Position numbers and translations under genes: made by a program. From an uncultured Alphaproteobacteria bacterium (GTDB taxonomy: Bacteria; Pseudomonadota; Alphaproteobacteria; Rickettsiales; CAIJLX01), in assembly GCA_903821695.1 (NCBI GenBank), contig CAIJLX010000051.1, forward strand, positions 1 through 64,000: a stretch of 64,000 nt of DNA, given 5' to 3'. Positions 49,299 through 59,901 of the stretch are shown piece by piece. Position 1 is the first letter of the stretch. Each line of letters begins with the position of its first letter. Below the pieces are notes generated by a model. It had not been told where the DNA came from, did no database searches, and worked only from the letters and a program-made list of their open reading frames with translations.

Positions 49299-49832
49299 TT
49301 AGCGACCAAAAGAGGGTTTTACAGGAGGTTCGATTTTCTGTGCTGCTTTGACAATATCAGCAGCAAGCTCTGATGGTTTTTCATAAATTCTAGTAATCGG
49401 GTGACCTAGATGAACTTCACTCCGAAGCTCGCCGGCCTTTTGGTAATATTTTTTTTCTACTGGGAAAAGTCCAATTGCTGGTTCAACTGATGCGGGGCCA
49501 TTAGCAAGCACTTTATCAGTAGCTCGTTCCGTCATGACAATTACAAATTCTGTTGCCGTTTGTGGAATAGATTCCCTTTGTACATTCCCTAAGTCGATAA
49601 ACTTCCCGCCCTCTTGGTAGCCGAGCATAAGTTTACGTCCGTGAGAATATTTTTGAAGGTGATCTTGCGCTTCGGATGGCACAAATAAACAAAGTGATTC
49701 TTGCTAATCCATTTCACCATGCCCAGAATTGCCGCTCATGTTTAAGCGCCTTGTCCATTTAGGCTTTCCCGGTTCTGCAGCATCGATTACGTAGATGCTT
49801 CCATGAGACGTTTGAAACCCTAAAACCGGCAT
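49299..49832 (-). pseudogene. Hypothetical ORF split by an in-frame TAG
   Basis: From ATG 49832, 42 codons (MPVLGFQTSHGSIYVIDAAE to GHGEMD) end at TAG 49704-49706; the same frame continues without change as QESLCLFVPSEAQDHL to a TAA-type stop at 49299. The downstream part may restart at GTG 49682 (127 aa). The two parts join naturally across the stop, so a single ancestral 177-residue protein was likely. Nonsense mutation, readthrough or a sequencing error could each explain it. Family unrecognised. Confidence 0.6.
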
Positions 49833-49885
49833 TCATTTACCTATTTGCTGTATTATCGCATCATAGCAATAAGTAGCATTGATAT

Positions 49886-51274
49886 CTAGAGCGAACGGCG
49901 AATTGCCCGGCCGGTTGTCACAAACGCATGGAATGGCAGTTTATCTAAATAGCGCAGCAGCAGGATGGAGGCGAAGAAGAACGTCACCAGTGTCGAGATA
50001 AAATAGCCGTAGCCATAAAATTCCAGACCTGCGCGCATCGAGATTAAGGTGAAGAGGCCGTTGGTGACCATGAACATGCATTGAATCCACATCGCTTGGC
50101 GGCGGCTATCGAAATAATTGAACATGATGGTGATGAACAGCATCAACACGTGGAAGAACGCGCCTAGTACACCGAAACGATACATCGCGATATGGATAAA
50201 GCGAATGCCCATCAGTTCTAGTATTTTATGCGCCAGCACGATGGATACGAAGCAGATAATGCCTTGCAGCACGATGATGTTGCGGGCACCCGACAGCACG
50301 CTTTCTTTGATCGCGCGTTGGTTTTCCAGAATGCGTTTAAACGGCGCGTGGTTCAAAATTTCATTATAGAAACGGTGGTATTTCTCGAAGAAATCCGTCT
50401 CCACGCTTAAAATAAACACGGCCATGGCGGGAATAATGGTGAGGTAGGCGAGGAACATCGCATTGCCATATTCGAAATACATCACCATTTTACTTTGCAG
50501 AGTCGTCGCTTCCGGCGCAAAGCACATCACGAGTTTGTCGATCCAGATACCGACCGCATAAAACAAACCACCGAGCGCTACGTCCCAATAACGGTGGAAA
50601 TATTTGATTACGTCGAAGGGTTCGACCACACGGTAGTTATATTCCGAGAACACTTGTGCGAGCAGAATGAAGAAAGTGATGCCAACGCCAACGTTAAAGC
50701 CAAGCAACATCCCTGCATCGCGGTAATCGCCTTTGAGCCAGATCGCGACGATAACGCCTACGGTCATGCCAATGGCGAAGGCACGGGTGATCATCCGGTA
50801 ATCTTTGAGTGCTGTTAAGAAGGCGCTGATCATCCAGATGGCGCCGACTAAGAAATAGTTCGAGAAGGCGAGCAATTTGAGCGACAGCGGCAGCTGCACA
50901 TAACCAAAATAATACCAGGCAACGAGCGGCAGCTGGATAATCATCAGCATCACATAGCTTGAAATCATCATACCGATCGAGCCGGTCACGTTTTTGCGGA
51001 AAATCGCATCGGCCAGATGTCGGGTCGCCACCATACTGAAGGGCGAGGCGAAAATGAGCGAGAAGGCGAAGTTATAAATCAGGATCACGTGGAAATCGAG
51101 GAAGTAGCGGAACGTATGGGTGCTTGAGCCATAAATCGAGATCGCGCCGATCGCGAGAATGGTGATCAGCCATGGGCCGGCAGTGACCATCGCGGAATGC
51201 AGGTGCGCTTGCACCAACCCCATCAAATCGTCTTTATCCATTAATCGCTTAAGCGTAAATCCAATGCCTGCCAT
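49886..51274 (-). CDS. pelG: Pel polysaccharide transporter PelG
   Basis: 462 aa MOP-flippase-like membrane protein of about 12 spans that moves Pel across the inner membrane. MAGIGFTLKRLMDKDDLMGL at the start and AHLHSAMVTAGPWL are PelG marks. Last gene of the operon; 4 bases after pelF. Confidence 0.95.
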   Translation of the reverse strand: MAGIGFTLKRLMDKDDLMGLVQAHLHSAMVTAGPWLITILAIGAISIYGSSTHTFRYFLDFHVILIYNFAFSLIFASPFSMVATRHLADAIFRKNVTGSIGMMISSYVMLMIIQLPLVAWYYFGYVQLPLSLKLLAFSNYFLVGAIWMISAFLTALKDYRMITRAFAIGMTVGVIVAIWLKGDYRDAGMLLGFNVGVGITFFILLAQVFSEYNYRVVEPFDVIKYFHRYWDVALGGLFYAVGIWIDKLVMCFAPEATTLQSKMVMYFEYGNAMFLAYLTIIPAMAVFILSVETDFFEKYHRFYNEILNHAPFKRILENQRAIKESVLSGARNIIVLQGIICFVSIVLAHKILELMGIRFIHIAMYRFGVLGAFFHVLMLFITIMFNYFDSRRQAMWIQCMFMVTNGLFTLISMRAGLEFYGYGYFISTLVTFFFASILLLRYLDKLPFHAFVTTGRAIRRSL

Positions 51275-51278
51275 GATG

Positions 51279-52793
51279 TTATCCCATTACCTTTGCGCCG
51301 ATGAGTGATTGATAGAGATAGTGGTACGTGCGGTTATGCAGATTACGGTCATAATAACGGTGCACCCGTTCTTTGATCGCTTGTGAATAACGTTGGTGCT
51401 TCTCTTTATCGATCAGCAATTCGTAAATTTCTTCCGCCATTTCTTGCGGGTTTGAAATGCCGACAATCTCGCCGCCCTGCCCTAACATTGGCTCTTCAAG
51501 CTCCGTGCCACAAATCAATTCGCGGCAGTTTCCAACATCGGTCGCAACACATGGAATGCCCGCAGCTCCGGCTTCCAGAATCACCAAGGGCTGTGCTTCC
51601 GAAATGCTCGAAAGCGCCACAACATCAATCTCTGGCAAGAATTCATCGACCTTCACGCTGCCTTTAAATTGTACAGTGCTTTCGAGGCCTAATATTTTGA
51701 CCAATTCCTGGCACTCTTCCGCATAATCCGTGTCTTCATCAAGCGGGCCCATAATCCATGCACGCGCATTTGGCAGCATTTTTTTGAGCTCTGCACAGGA
51801 ACGGATAAAGGTTTTGGTATCTTTAATCTGCACCACACGCCCAATAAGCGCCACTGTTGGCGGGTGGATAGTGTTGCTGTGGCGAATTGCACCGAAACGG
51901 TTCAGGTTAATACCATTGGCGATGATCTGCATTTTTGCAGGGTCTGCACCATCTTCAATTTGCAAGGTTTGGTTTTCTTTGAACAATGTGATGATGCGGC
52001 TTGAGGCCTCATAGCATACGCGGGAATAGCTGATGAACATACCCAGCCAAAGTTCACGCAGACCACGATCAATCTTATCAATCGTCAAATGTTGCGAGAG
52101 AATATTTTGGCTTTCCAACCAATCGACCGATGCAATTTCAATGCGGCGTTCGTTGGTGTAAATGCCGTGTTCGGAAACAATCAGCGGATTGCCGGTTTGT
52201 AAACGCGCACGGGCGCCGAGTAGCCCCGCAAAACCAGTGCAAGTCGCGTGATATAATTTTGCTTTTGGCAATGGCGCAGAAAGAACGGAATAAAAACCGG
52301 TGATCAACGAACGGAACGACCAGAAATAATCGATGAAGGAATTACCTGGCAGTAACTCGTTATACACATTCACCATCGCGCTCCAGCCTTCCTGCGTATC
52401 GAGGAATTCGCGGATGTCGAAATTCTTATCTTCGCGATCAATGAAATCGATGATTTTTTTCAAATCAAACAATGTCGCGTTTTCCTGGCTGAAGATTTTA
52501 ATCTGTTCCGCCACTTTTTCGGCGATGGCTTTGCTGCCATGCTCGGAAACGTCTTTCTCGATTGGGCTATTGCGCAGGATCACCGTTTCGACATGCTTCA
52601 GATTCGCAGGGTATGTGTAACGCTGTTTATACTCTTCCTGCTCGGGCATGATGGAGACGATGCTGAAGGTAAAATCCTTCTGCGATTCGATCAAATCATG
52701 CACCCAGGTGGAAACACCGCCCATCACGTATGGGTAGCTACCTTCTACGATAATGCAGATATCAGTTTCGACTTTGCTAAATTTACGGCTCAT
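51279..52793 (-). CDS. pelF: Pel glycosyltransferase PelF
   Basis: 504 aa GT4 GT-B enzyme using UDP-GalNAc to build Pel. IVEGSYPYVMGGVSTWVHDL at the start, LYHATCTGFAGLLGARA, ISEHG-like VSEHGIYTNER and the nucleotide site LSSISEAQPLVILEAGAAG. Start ATG 52793 overlaps the pelE stop (ATGA), with AAAAGG before it. Confidence 0.96.
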   Translation of the reverse strand: MSRKFSKVETDICIIVEGSYPYVMGGVSTWVHDLIESQKDFTFSIVSIMPEQEEYKQRYTYPANLKHVETVILRNSPIEKDVSEHGSKAIAEKVAEQIKIFSQENATLFDLKKIIDFIDREDKNFDIREFLDTQEGWSAMVNVYNELLPGNSFIDYFWSFRSLITGFYSVLSAPLPKAKLYHATCTGFAGLLGARARLQTGNPLIVSEHGIYTNERRIEIASVDWLESQNILSQHLTIDKIDRGLRELWLGMFISYSRVCYEASSRIITLFKENQTLQIEDGADPAKMQIIANGINLNRFGAIRHSNTIHPPTVALIGRVVQIKDTKTFIRSCAELKKMLPNARAWIMGPLDEDTDYAEECQELVKILGLESTVQFKGSVKVDEFLPEIDVVALSSISEAQPLVILEAGAAGIPCVATDVGNCRELICGTELEEPMLGQGGEIVGISNPQEMAEEIYELLIDKEKHQRYSQAIKERVHRYYDRNLHNRTYHYLYQSLIGAKVMG

Positions 52794-53920
52794 GCTGCCA
52801 CCTTTTCTACTGGACCACGGCCGGACCACAGCAAAATGCTTTCGCAAATCACATCCGGATATTTGCGCGATTGTAATACTTGCTCACAATTCATTCGGGC
52901 CTGACGACGCAAATCGCTATAACGTTTGAGGTGGAATAAGCACTCCGCATACAGCACCCAGATATCGAGTTTCAGCGTTTCGGAAGTGATAGCACTTTCA
53001 AACCAACGCACCGCCTCTTCGTATTTTTCTTGGCGCATTAGCAAGCGGCCAATCAAATAGAAAATGCGTTTGTCGTTCGGTTTAAAGCTTAAATAATCAC
53101 GATAGAATTTCATTGCAAGCAGGCGCGCTTCGCTTTCTTGCTCAGGTTCCAAAATGGTTGAGAACGCAAGGTCATCATAGACCGATGCAATCGCCAATAA
53201 CACTTCATAACGATCCGGATATTTCTGGCGCAACTTCTCGAGCTTCAACAATTGTGCGAAGAAATTGTTTTTGATTTTCGTAATTGCGGTTGCCGCCTGT
53301 ACGCGCACCACGTTGCTCGTATCTTCACGCAGTGCCATTTTGATTACCGAACCGAAATCCGGGTGGAAGAACTGTGTCATTTTCAGAATCGCCTCGCGCT
53401 TTTGCATTTCTGTCCCGCGCTTGATCACATCGACAAACGGGATAATGCTATAATTCATCCAGCTTTTATCGCGGCCATATTGCAGCGCTTCGGCGATTTC
53501 CTGCGGCTGGCTTTTCTTTTGTTCTGGGAAAATCGAATAATACCACTCTGTAAAGCTGGTGGCGTGGCCTTTGGAAATTTTGAATACAATCAGCAGTAAC
53601 ATCATACCCGCTGCTGCGAAGGGCCCGAGCACCGTGAGGAAGATCGAGAAGATAATACCGAAACGTGCCCCGATTTTGAGGCGTACCGTCGCAATCGTAT
53701 AGATATATGCCGCTAAGCAGCAGGCGATGTGGATAATGAGTGCCGCAAAGCCTGAATCTTCAAGCAATAACGATACGGAGAAAATTTCTGCGTATAAAAT
53801 CAGTGCCGCTAAAATGAACAGCGTAACCCGGCCAGCAGGCGACGCACGGAACCGCCGATGAATCTCATCGGCATCCATTAATCCTTCCGTGAGGGCGAGA
53901 TTGCGCTTTAAAAAGTTCAT
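52790..53920 (-). CDS. pelE: Pel inner-membrane protein PelE
   Basis: 376 aa. Two or three N-terminal spans (about 30-115) then a helical TPR/HEAT-like domain (DKRIFYLIGRLLMRQEKYEEAVRWFESA). It links with PelD in the synthase complex. Overlaps both pelD and pelF as ATGA. Confidence 0.9.
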   Translation of the reverse strand: MNFLKRNLALTEGLMDADEIHRRFRASPAGRVTLFILAALILYAEIFSVSLLLEDSGFAALIIHIACCLAAYIYTIATVRLKIGARFGIIFSIFLTVLGPFAAAGMMLLLIVFKISKGHATSFTEWYYSIFPEQKKSQPQEIAEALQYGRDKSWMNYSIIPFVDVIKRGTEMQKREAILKMTQFFHPDFGSVIKMALREDTSNVVRVQAATAITKIKNNFFAQLLKLEKLRQKYPDRYEVLLAIASVYDDLAFSTILEPEQESEARLLAMKFYRDYLSFKPNDKRIFYLIGRLLMRQEKYEEAVRWFESAITSETLKLDIWVLYAECLFHLKRYSDLRRQARMNCEQVLQSRKYPDVICESILLWSGRGPVEKVAA

Positions 53921-55341
53921 GCTGCCGCCTGACCTTGGAAGAGTGATTGAATGTTGAATTGCAGTTCAACACCAGCCAGCGCAGGCTCATTGTTTAAATT
54001 GATCTGACGCTGAATTTTCTGCACCACGATACTTGCATTATTAAGCGCTGTGTTTGGCAGAATCACCGTAAACACTGAGTGCGGCAATGCATTTTGCTCG
54101 GTCAGGCTTTCCTCAAACAACTGGTCAATTTTGCGTGTATGGCCAGAAATAATTTTACCAAGCGCACGTGCTGCTTCACGACGTGCCGGCTCCGCAATTT
54201 TTGAAGCGCCCACCATACGAATGCTAATGAGCGATGCATCAAAGCCCACGCGTTTCGCAAGTTCCGGCAGATATGCCGCCTGCTGGCGCAAGAAGCTGCC
54301 CGAAAGCACATTGCTATCAGGATTCAGCATGCTGTCGCGTTTCGCAATTTGATAACCAAGTGCACGTGCATAAGCCGCACCGACCCATTCGCAAAGCACT
54401 TTAAAGCTCTCAATGGTCGAGAAATTGAGCACCGAAAAGCCCATCGATTCGATTTTAAGCATACCGAATACGCGACCGCTCACGACATCATAGAGGCTTC
54501 CCGCCAATACGCCGTGGCCATCCAATTTGCGTTCATCTTCTTCATTTACTAAATTCAATACACGCCCTTTGGTCAACACTTCGCGGTATAATGTGCTGCT
54601 GCTATCATATTCGCGTGGATAGGTAGCATCTGCCGGCCAACCGAAACTGTTTTGCAATTCCAGGCGATCATTTTTAAACAGGAAAATCGAATAACGTTCT
54701 GCATTCAGCAACACGCTCACCAGATTTTCTACACCATCCAATACGCCATTCGGATCGCGCACTTCGATTGCACGCGCTGCATCATAAGCCGAAAATGCGG
54801 TGCGCAATTGACCAGCCACACGGAATTCCAAATTTTCTTTGATCAGACGAATATCATTATATTTTTCAGCAATGGTTTCTTCACGAACGCGGCTTTCGTA
54901 TAATTCTTCTGTCAGCCGTTGTTGGCGACGTACATGGCGCTGGCGCATTTCGCCCAGAATCAATGCTGCCATCAGCCACATAACGGGATTGATGCAAAGC
55001 TCATATAAATGGCTGAAGGAATCAAGGCCTTCGGTTGCATGTACCGGAATATGTGGGTTGCCGAGCAGCAACACGACTGAAGCAACGATTGCACTTAAAA
55101 AGCCTTCTTTCACGCCATATTGCACCGAAGTGAGGAGTACAATAATCCAGAATGGATGCGGGCTTACGCTCCAGAAACGGTCACCTTTAAAGACGAGGTC
55201 GATGAGAATCGCGACCACAAAAAAGATCCCGATCTCAAGCACCGCCGAAGGGCGGATGAGCCATGGGCGTTTCGGCTTATTGACCACTTGTAACTGTGTG
55301 GTTTCTGCCGAACGCGGTGTGGTGGTGGTGACTGCTAACAT
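53917..55341 (-). CDS. pelD: c-di-GMP receptor PelD
   Basis: 474 aa. Four N-terminal spans (about 30-145), a coiled coil, a GAF domain (about 180-330) and a degenerate GGDEF domain. The active GGDEF signature is absent; an inhibitory-site type RxxD, RKID, is at 403-406, where PelD binds c-di-GMP and switches on synthesis. Follows pelB by 9 bases. Confidence 0.93.
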   Translation of the reverse strand: MLAVTTTTPRSAETTQLQVVNKPKRPWLIRPSAVLEIGIFFVVAILIDLVFKGDRFWSVSPHPFWIIVLLTSVQYGVKEGFLSAIVASVVLLLGNPHIPVHATEGLDSFSHLYELCINPVMWLMAALILGEMRQRHVRRQQRLTEELYESRVREETIAEKYNDIRLIKENLEFRVAGQLRTAFSAYDAARAIEVRDPNGVLDGVENLVSVLLNAERYSIFLFKNDRLELQNSFGWPADATYPREYDSSSTLYREVLTKGRVLNLVNEEDERKLDGHGVLAGSLYDVVSGRVFGMLKIESMGFSVLNFSTIESFKVLCEWVGAAYARALGYQIAKRDSMLNPDSNVLSGSFLRQQAAYLPELAKRVGFDASLISIRMVGASKIAEPARREAARALGKIISGHTRKIDQLFEESLTEQNALPHSVFTVILPNTALNNASIVVQKIQRQINLNNEPALAGVELQFNIQSLFQGQAAA

Positions 55342-55350
55342 ATTAAGCCC

Positions 55351-58300
55351 CTATAACTTCCATTTGAAATAACCGCCAACACGGGTTGAATCTGCGTCGG
55401 ATTGTTTAAACCCGATACTATGACTGAACCGTAATTGGAATTCTTTATTTAAGCCGACTTGCTGGATCCAGCGTCCACCGAGATATGGCCCGTTGCCGCC
55501 GAATCGATCATATGCATAACCACCGAACGCTTCCCAATAGGATGCTTCGATCAAATCGGTCGGGATTTCCTGGCGCCAACCGACCGTACCATAATGTACT
55601 TCGCGGGTAACGAGCGGGTAATAGCGATAATCCTGGCCGGATGGATCGGTGTTATGTTGGACATCCATCGGATATTCCGCATCCAACCCATATTCTGCAA
55701 ACAGACGTGGATCAATACGGCTGCCAACATAATAGAGTGGCAAGCGCATTGTGGCACCAACCGTTACTGAGCGATCAACATCTTCAACATCTTCCAAATT
55801 ATAGCGGTTATAGCCAACTGTAACTGACGGCGCGATATCTGGGCGAATGCGGAAGTTTTGCGAATAAGCGATACGGTCGCGGTTCACATAATCGAGCACA
55901 CCTTCAACGAAATCCCAGTTCGAGCGGTGATATTCAGCATTCACCGTAATATCGCCACGCATATAACGTTTGAGATATTCGATGCCCGCACCTACGGTTT
56001 TCATATTAAAGAAGCCAGACGCCTTCAGCTGATCACCATTATCCAATTCATGACGCAGATAAACTTCCTGACGTACACGGAGCTCATTGGTATCTTCAAC
56101 AGCACCCGTTTCACCGCGGCGCACACCTTCGGCCATCACATAGTTATGATCCGCTACAATGCCCATCACGTTATTCTGATTCGCACGAACTTCACCGCTA
56201 AGCTGGCCGAGAATCTGCGTGTCATCATCAAGCAGCTGAATCTCGCCATCAACCTTCATAAAGCCACGGCGTGATTCTTGAATGCGATTGCGCAGACGTG
56301 CTGCATCTTCATTGGTTGGAGCAAGCACTAACACTTCGTTTACATGCCCCAGTGCTTGCGGTGTATTGCCCATATACCACTCTACGCTTGAAAGCGCGGC
56401 AAGCACCTGCGGATTATTTGGATAACGCGCATTGATAGCCTGCAGGCGATCGCGTGAGCGGGCTTGGTGACCGGTTTCGAGATCCAATTGTGCATGTAGC
56501 AATTCCAGGCGAATTTCACCCTCTTGGCTCACCTGTTCAATGGTTTGCACCGGTATTTGTTTTTCTTCCGGAAGCACAGCCGTAATGGTGAAGGTTTTGT
56601 CTTTGCTCTCCGCGAAATTATTGCTCAAGCGCATACCGCGATCCGCCACCAGCACGATCGAGTCATAGCTGGTCGAGGTCAGCTGTATCCAAGCTGGCAT
56701 TTCTTTGCCGAGCGTACGCAGCAATGGTTGTTTTGAAGCTTCGCCCGTAAATTGAATCACCATTTCGTTTGGCAATTGGGTGCCACGCACTTTGAGCACA
56801 TGCTGGCGCGGTAATGTGAAGCTGCTCATCTCTGCCGCCATCGGAGTGATCGTCATTTTCTGCACCGTGCGCACATTGTTCTGCGCGATGGTATGGAAGA
56901 ATTCACGCGCAGCGTCATATTGCTTGTTGGTCAGCAACAACAACACATAATCGGCCTGCAAATTCTTATCGTCCGGATTTTTTTCAATCACTTTTGCCAT
57001 CATCGCTTGTGCTTCCGGATAACTGCCCAAATGGAACAAGGATTTGGCGGTAATCAATTCCGCATCTCTGGTTTGTGGCGTCACCATTTTCGCGCCAACC
57101 AATGCACGTTGGTAATAAGGGGTCGCATCCGTTTTGTGGCCCTGACGGGTCAAAATATCCGCCATATCATAGAAAGTGCGGAAATCATTGCCGCCTTTGG
57201 CGTGATATTTTTTAAACACTTCTGCTGCTTGCGTATAATTCGCACGGTTATAGAGCATAATGCCATAATCACGCAGCAAATTGGCATCATCCGGGCGCAG
57301 GCTAACTAATTTCTCGAGCACTTTATCGCCCAATGCCGGGTAATTATTACCAAGCGCCACATTGCGCAAGGTTTCAAGACGTTTTGGATCCTGCGTGTTG
57401 TTAAACATACGGGTTAAATCCGCTTCCGTCGCTGCATTGCCAAGCACGGAAAGAGTTTCGAGATAAATCTCATCTTCCGCCTGGCCACGTTTATCGGCCG
57501 GAATATTCTCGATCAGGCGCAGAATCTGGTGATAGCCACCGCTCGCATAAAGCAGTTTCATCCATTCAATACGCTCTTGTGCTGGTGCATTGACTGCACG
57601 GCGAGCCATCCAATCCAATTTATCTTCTTCCGGACGAGTGCCCCAGAGATACATTAATTGCTCGAGATCTTTATTGCCTGGGTGCGCGGTGTTCGAAAGC
57701 TCAACGAATAATGCTGCCGCATCTTTTTTGTCGCCTGCGGCCAAAGAATCATATGCAAAGCGGCGTTTCTCGGAATTTGGAGCGCCTGGTCGTGTCGCTT
57801 GTGCTTTTTCGAATGCGCGCAGTTCAGCCATTTTACCCTGTTTACGCAGCATGGCGGTATAGAAATAGCTCCATTTGCTGGTCGGGTTCGCAAGCGCTTT
57901 TTCTTTAATCATCGGCGTATAATCATCCGCTGCATTATAGGTTACCAATTGCTGGATAACCGCAATTTGGCGCTCTTCGGGCACATTTGGCTGAGCCAAT
58001 TCTGCTTTGAGCAGCACAATCATTTCCGGCCAATATTTGGGTTCATTCGGCGCTACCGCATAGAGCAGCGAGCTATACAGCTGCGGATCCATCGCGAAGC
58101 CGTTGTCTTTCAACTCTTTGATATGCTCAAATGCTTCCACTTGCTGGCCATTATTAATCAGCGCCGTCGCATAAAGGAATTGGTCATCATCCTTCGCCGT
58201 GCGCCAATAGAGACGTTTTGCAGCATAAGCCGCAATCGCAGGGTGTTTATAATCATTCGAGATATAGTAAACATCGCGCAATAACGCAGGCGATACAACA

Positions 58301-59775
58301 TCATCCGCATGCATATTAAGCCACTGAATAACTTCCTTATCTTTACCCGCAGCCGATGCCATTTTGAGCCATGCAATATCCACCATCAACGATGGACGAG
58401 TAACACGGAAACCTTCGAATATTTTGAGGCCTTCTTCGGTCACTTTATGTTGCAACATCAACCATGTCAGCGCGCCGAGATCGTTATCTTCCACTTGTGT
58501 ATAAGGGCGCAGGCTAAACAAGAAATCGCGTGATAAATCGACCATACCCGCACGCATCGTTGCCTTGCTCAGGGCCACCGTTTCAAATACTTGAATCTTT
58601 GGTGTTTTATTCAATTGGCTTTGTGCTTTTGCTTGCGCATCTGACTCACGCAATGCGAGCGCAAAAATAGCATCAAGTGCTGGCCATTGCGCCAATTTGG
58701 TTGGCCCAACTGCCGTGCGCAATGCTTTAATTGGATCGGTTTGCTGCTCATCTTGATAGAATTCAGTCAACTGGATGAAGCGGAATTCCGGCAATTTATC
58801 GACATCGCCAGGACCAGTTAGCGCCTGAATCAGCGGAATATTACGCTGACGGATTGCGACATCCAGGAACAGTTCCTGCAGGCTCTCTGGCAAACGTGAT
58901 GCATTATATAAATTCACCATCCGCTCATAGGCCCTACGCTCCTGCCCGCTCGCAATTTCGGCACGAACGAGAGCAATGGTAATGTCCGGATCTGTCGTGA
59001 AATCACGATAAGGCGCAAGCAGCGCGAGGCTTAAATCTGGGCGACGGCTGGAGTAGAAAATATTGGACAAATGCAACACGGTCTGGCGTCTTACTTTTTC
59101 GTTTTGACCTGCAAGCCACGTGCTCGCAATCGCAAATGCATCATCCTGGCGGCCTAATTGTGAAAGCGCGATCACCCAGCTTTCCATCGCTTCCTGGTTC
59201 ATTGCCTTTGGATTGCGCTGGAACAAAGTTTTCATCACATTCGCCGCATCTTCATTGCGGTTCATTTGGCGATAAATAAACGCAAGCTGCGTATAGTTTT
59301 CCGTTTTATCAGGCTCTGATTGCAGCAATTTTTCCAGCACCGCGATCTGCTTGTTATAATCTTGGTTATAGTTATAAATATCCGAAAGTTTTTTGAGCTT
59401 TTCTGGGTCTGCGCGCAGCGTGTTCATTTTTTCGAGCACCCGTGCATAATCCGCCTGACGACCGGCATATTGATAGAGTGTTGAAATTCGGTCCAGCGCA
59501 CGAATATCGTCCGGATTTTTTTGCAAATACGCTTCGAGTAGTGAGATCGCGCGGTTTAACTCATTGTTCTCAAGATAAATGCGCACCAATGGGAATACGA
59601 TTTCCGGCGAAAGATTACCCACCGTCAGCTGGGTTTCATAATCGGCGCGCGATTCGATAAGACCCGAACCGTCGACTTTCATCATCGCGATGCCGGTTTT
59701 GGTCGGCAGCAAATAACTGGCGGATAAAATACCCGCAACAATCAACCCCAAGATAATAATGTACGTGAGACGCAT
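55351..59775 (-). CDS. pelB: Pel secretion protein PelB (TPR plus outer-membrane barrel)
   Basis: 1474 aa, longer than the 1193-aa Pseudomonas protein. N-terminal anchor (LTYIIILGLIVAGILSASYLL), then many TPRs (about 50-1150, such as AISLLEAYLQKNPDDIRALDRI), and a C-terminal barrel (about 1200-1474) ending in FKWKL. It forms the periplasmic scaffold and outer-membrane channel for Pel. The extra length is in the TPR part. Confidence 0.93.
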   Translation of the reverse strand: MRLTYIIILGLIVAGILSASYLLPTKTGIAMMKVDGSGLIESRADYETQLTVGNLSPEIVFPLVRIYLENNELNRAISLLEAYLQKNPDDIRALDRISTLYQYAGRQADYARVLEKMNTLRADPEKLKKLSDIYNYNQDYNKQIAVLEKLLQSEPDKTENYTQLAFIYRQMNRNEDAANVMKTLFQRNPKAMNQEAMESWVIALSQLGRQDDAFAIASTWLAGQNEKVRRQTVLHLSNIFYSSRRPDLSLALLAPYRDFTTDPDITIALVRAEIASGQERRAYERMVNLYNASRLPESLQELFLDVAIRQRNIPLIQALTGPGDVDKLPEFRFIQLTEFYQDEQQTDPIKALRTAVGPTKLAQWPALDAIFALALRESDAQAKAQSQLNKTPKIQVFETVALSKATMRAGMVDLSRDFLFSLRPYTQVEDNDLGALTWLMLQHKVTEEGLKIFEGFRVTRPSLMVDIAWLKMASAAGKDKEVIQWLNMHADDVVSPALLRDVYYISNDYKHPAIAAYAAKRLYWRTAKDDDQFLYATALINNGQQVEAFEHIKELKDNGFAMDPQLYSSLLYAVAPNEPKYWPEMIVLLKAELAQPNVPEERQIAVIQQLVTYNAADDYTPMIKEKALANPTSKWSYFYTAMLRKQGKMAELRAFEKAQATRPGAPNSEKRRFAYDSLAAGDKKDAAALFVELSNTAHPGNKDLEQLMYLWGTRPEEDKLDWMARRAVNAPAQERIEWMKLLYASGGYHQILRLIENIPADKRGQAEDEIYLETLSVLGNAATEADLTRMFNNTQDPKRLETLRNVALGNNYPALGDKVLEKLVSLRPDDANLLRDYGIMLYNRANYTQAAEVFKKYHAKGGNDFRTFYDMADILTRQGHKTDATPYYQRALVGAKMVTPQTRDAELITAKSLFHLGSYPEAQAMMAKVIEKNPDDKNLQADYVLLLLTNKQYDAAREFFHTIAQNNVRTVQKMTITPMAAEMSSFTLPRQHVLKVRGTQLPNEMVIQFTGEASKQPLLRTLGKEMPAWIQLTSTSYDSIVLVADRGMRLSNNFAESKDKTFTITAVLPEEKQIPVQTIEQVSQEGEIRLELLHAQLDLETGHQARSRDRLQAINARYPNNPQVLAALSSVEWYMGNTPQALGHVNEVLVLAPTNEDAARLRNRIQESRRGFMKVDGEIQLLDDDTQILGQLSGEVRANQNNVMGIVADHNYVMAEGVRRGETGAVEDTNELRVRQEVYLRHELDNGDQLKASGFFNMKTVGAGIEYLKRYMRGDITVNAEYHRSNWDFVEGVLDYVNRDRIAYSQNFRIRPDIAPSVTVGYNRYNLEDVEDVDRSVTVGATMRLPLYYVGSRIDPRLFAEYGLDAEYPMDVQHNTDPSGQDYRYYPLVTREVHYGTVGWRQEIPTDLIEASYWEAFGGYAYDRFGGNGPYLGGRWIQQVGLNKEFQLRFSHSIGFKQSDADSTRVGGYFKWKL

Positions 59776-59839
59776 TTAAATACTAAAAATCCGATAGTTA
59801 AAAAATTAACATCAATCGTTAATGAAAAACAAATAGTGC

Positions 59840-59880
59840 TGTGGATAATTGATAAATGTTTAGAGGTTTTTTAACCTTTT
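59840..59880. other. Gap between pelA and pelB
   Basis: Contains a DnaA-box match TGTGGATAA (59840-59848) and a short hairpin AGGTT-T4-AACCT followed by T (plus strand). The AT-rich 126-base gap could hold a pelB promoter. Confidence 0.3.
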
Positions 59881-59901
59881 TGCAAGTATTTAACTGCTTT
59901 G

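Noticed and set aside
49704-49706. Selenocysteine or pyrrolysine codon
   Set aside because: The stop is TAG, not TGA, and no supporting genes or structure are visible.
59840-59848. Chromosomal origin
   Set aside because: One DnaA-box match in an operon gap without clusters, AT-rich unwinding repeats or origin genes.
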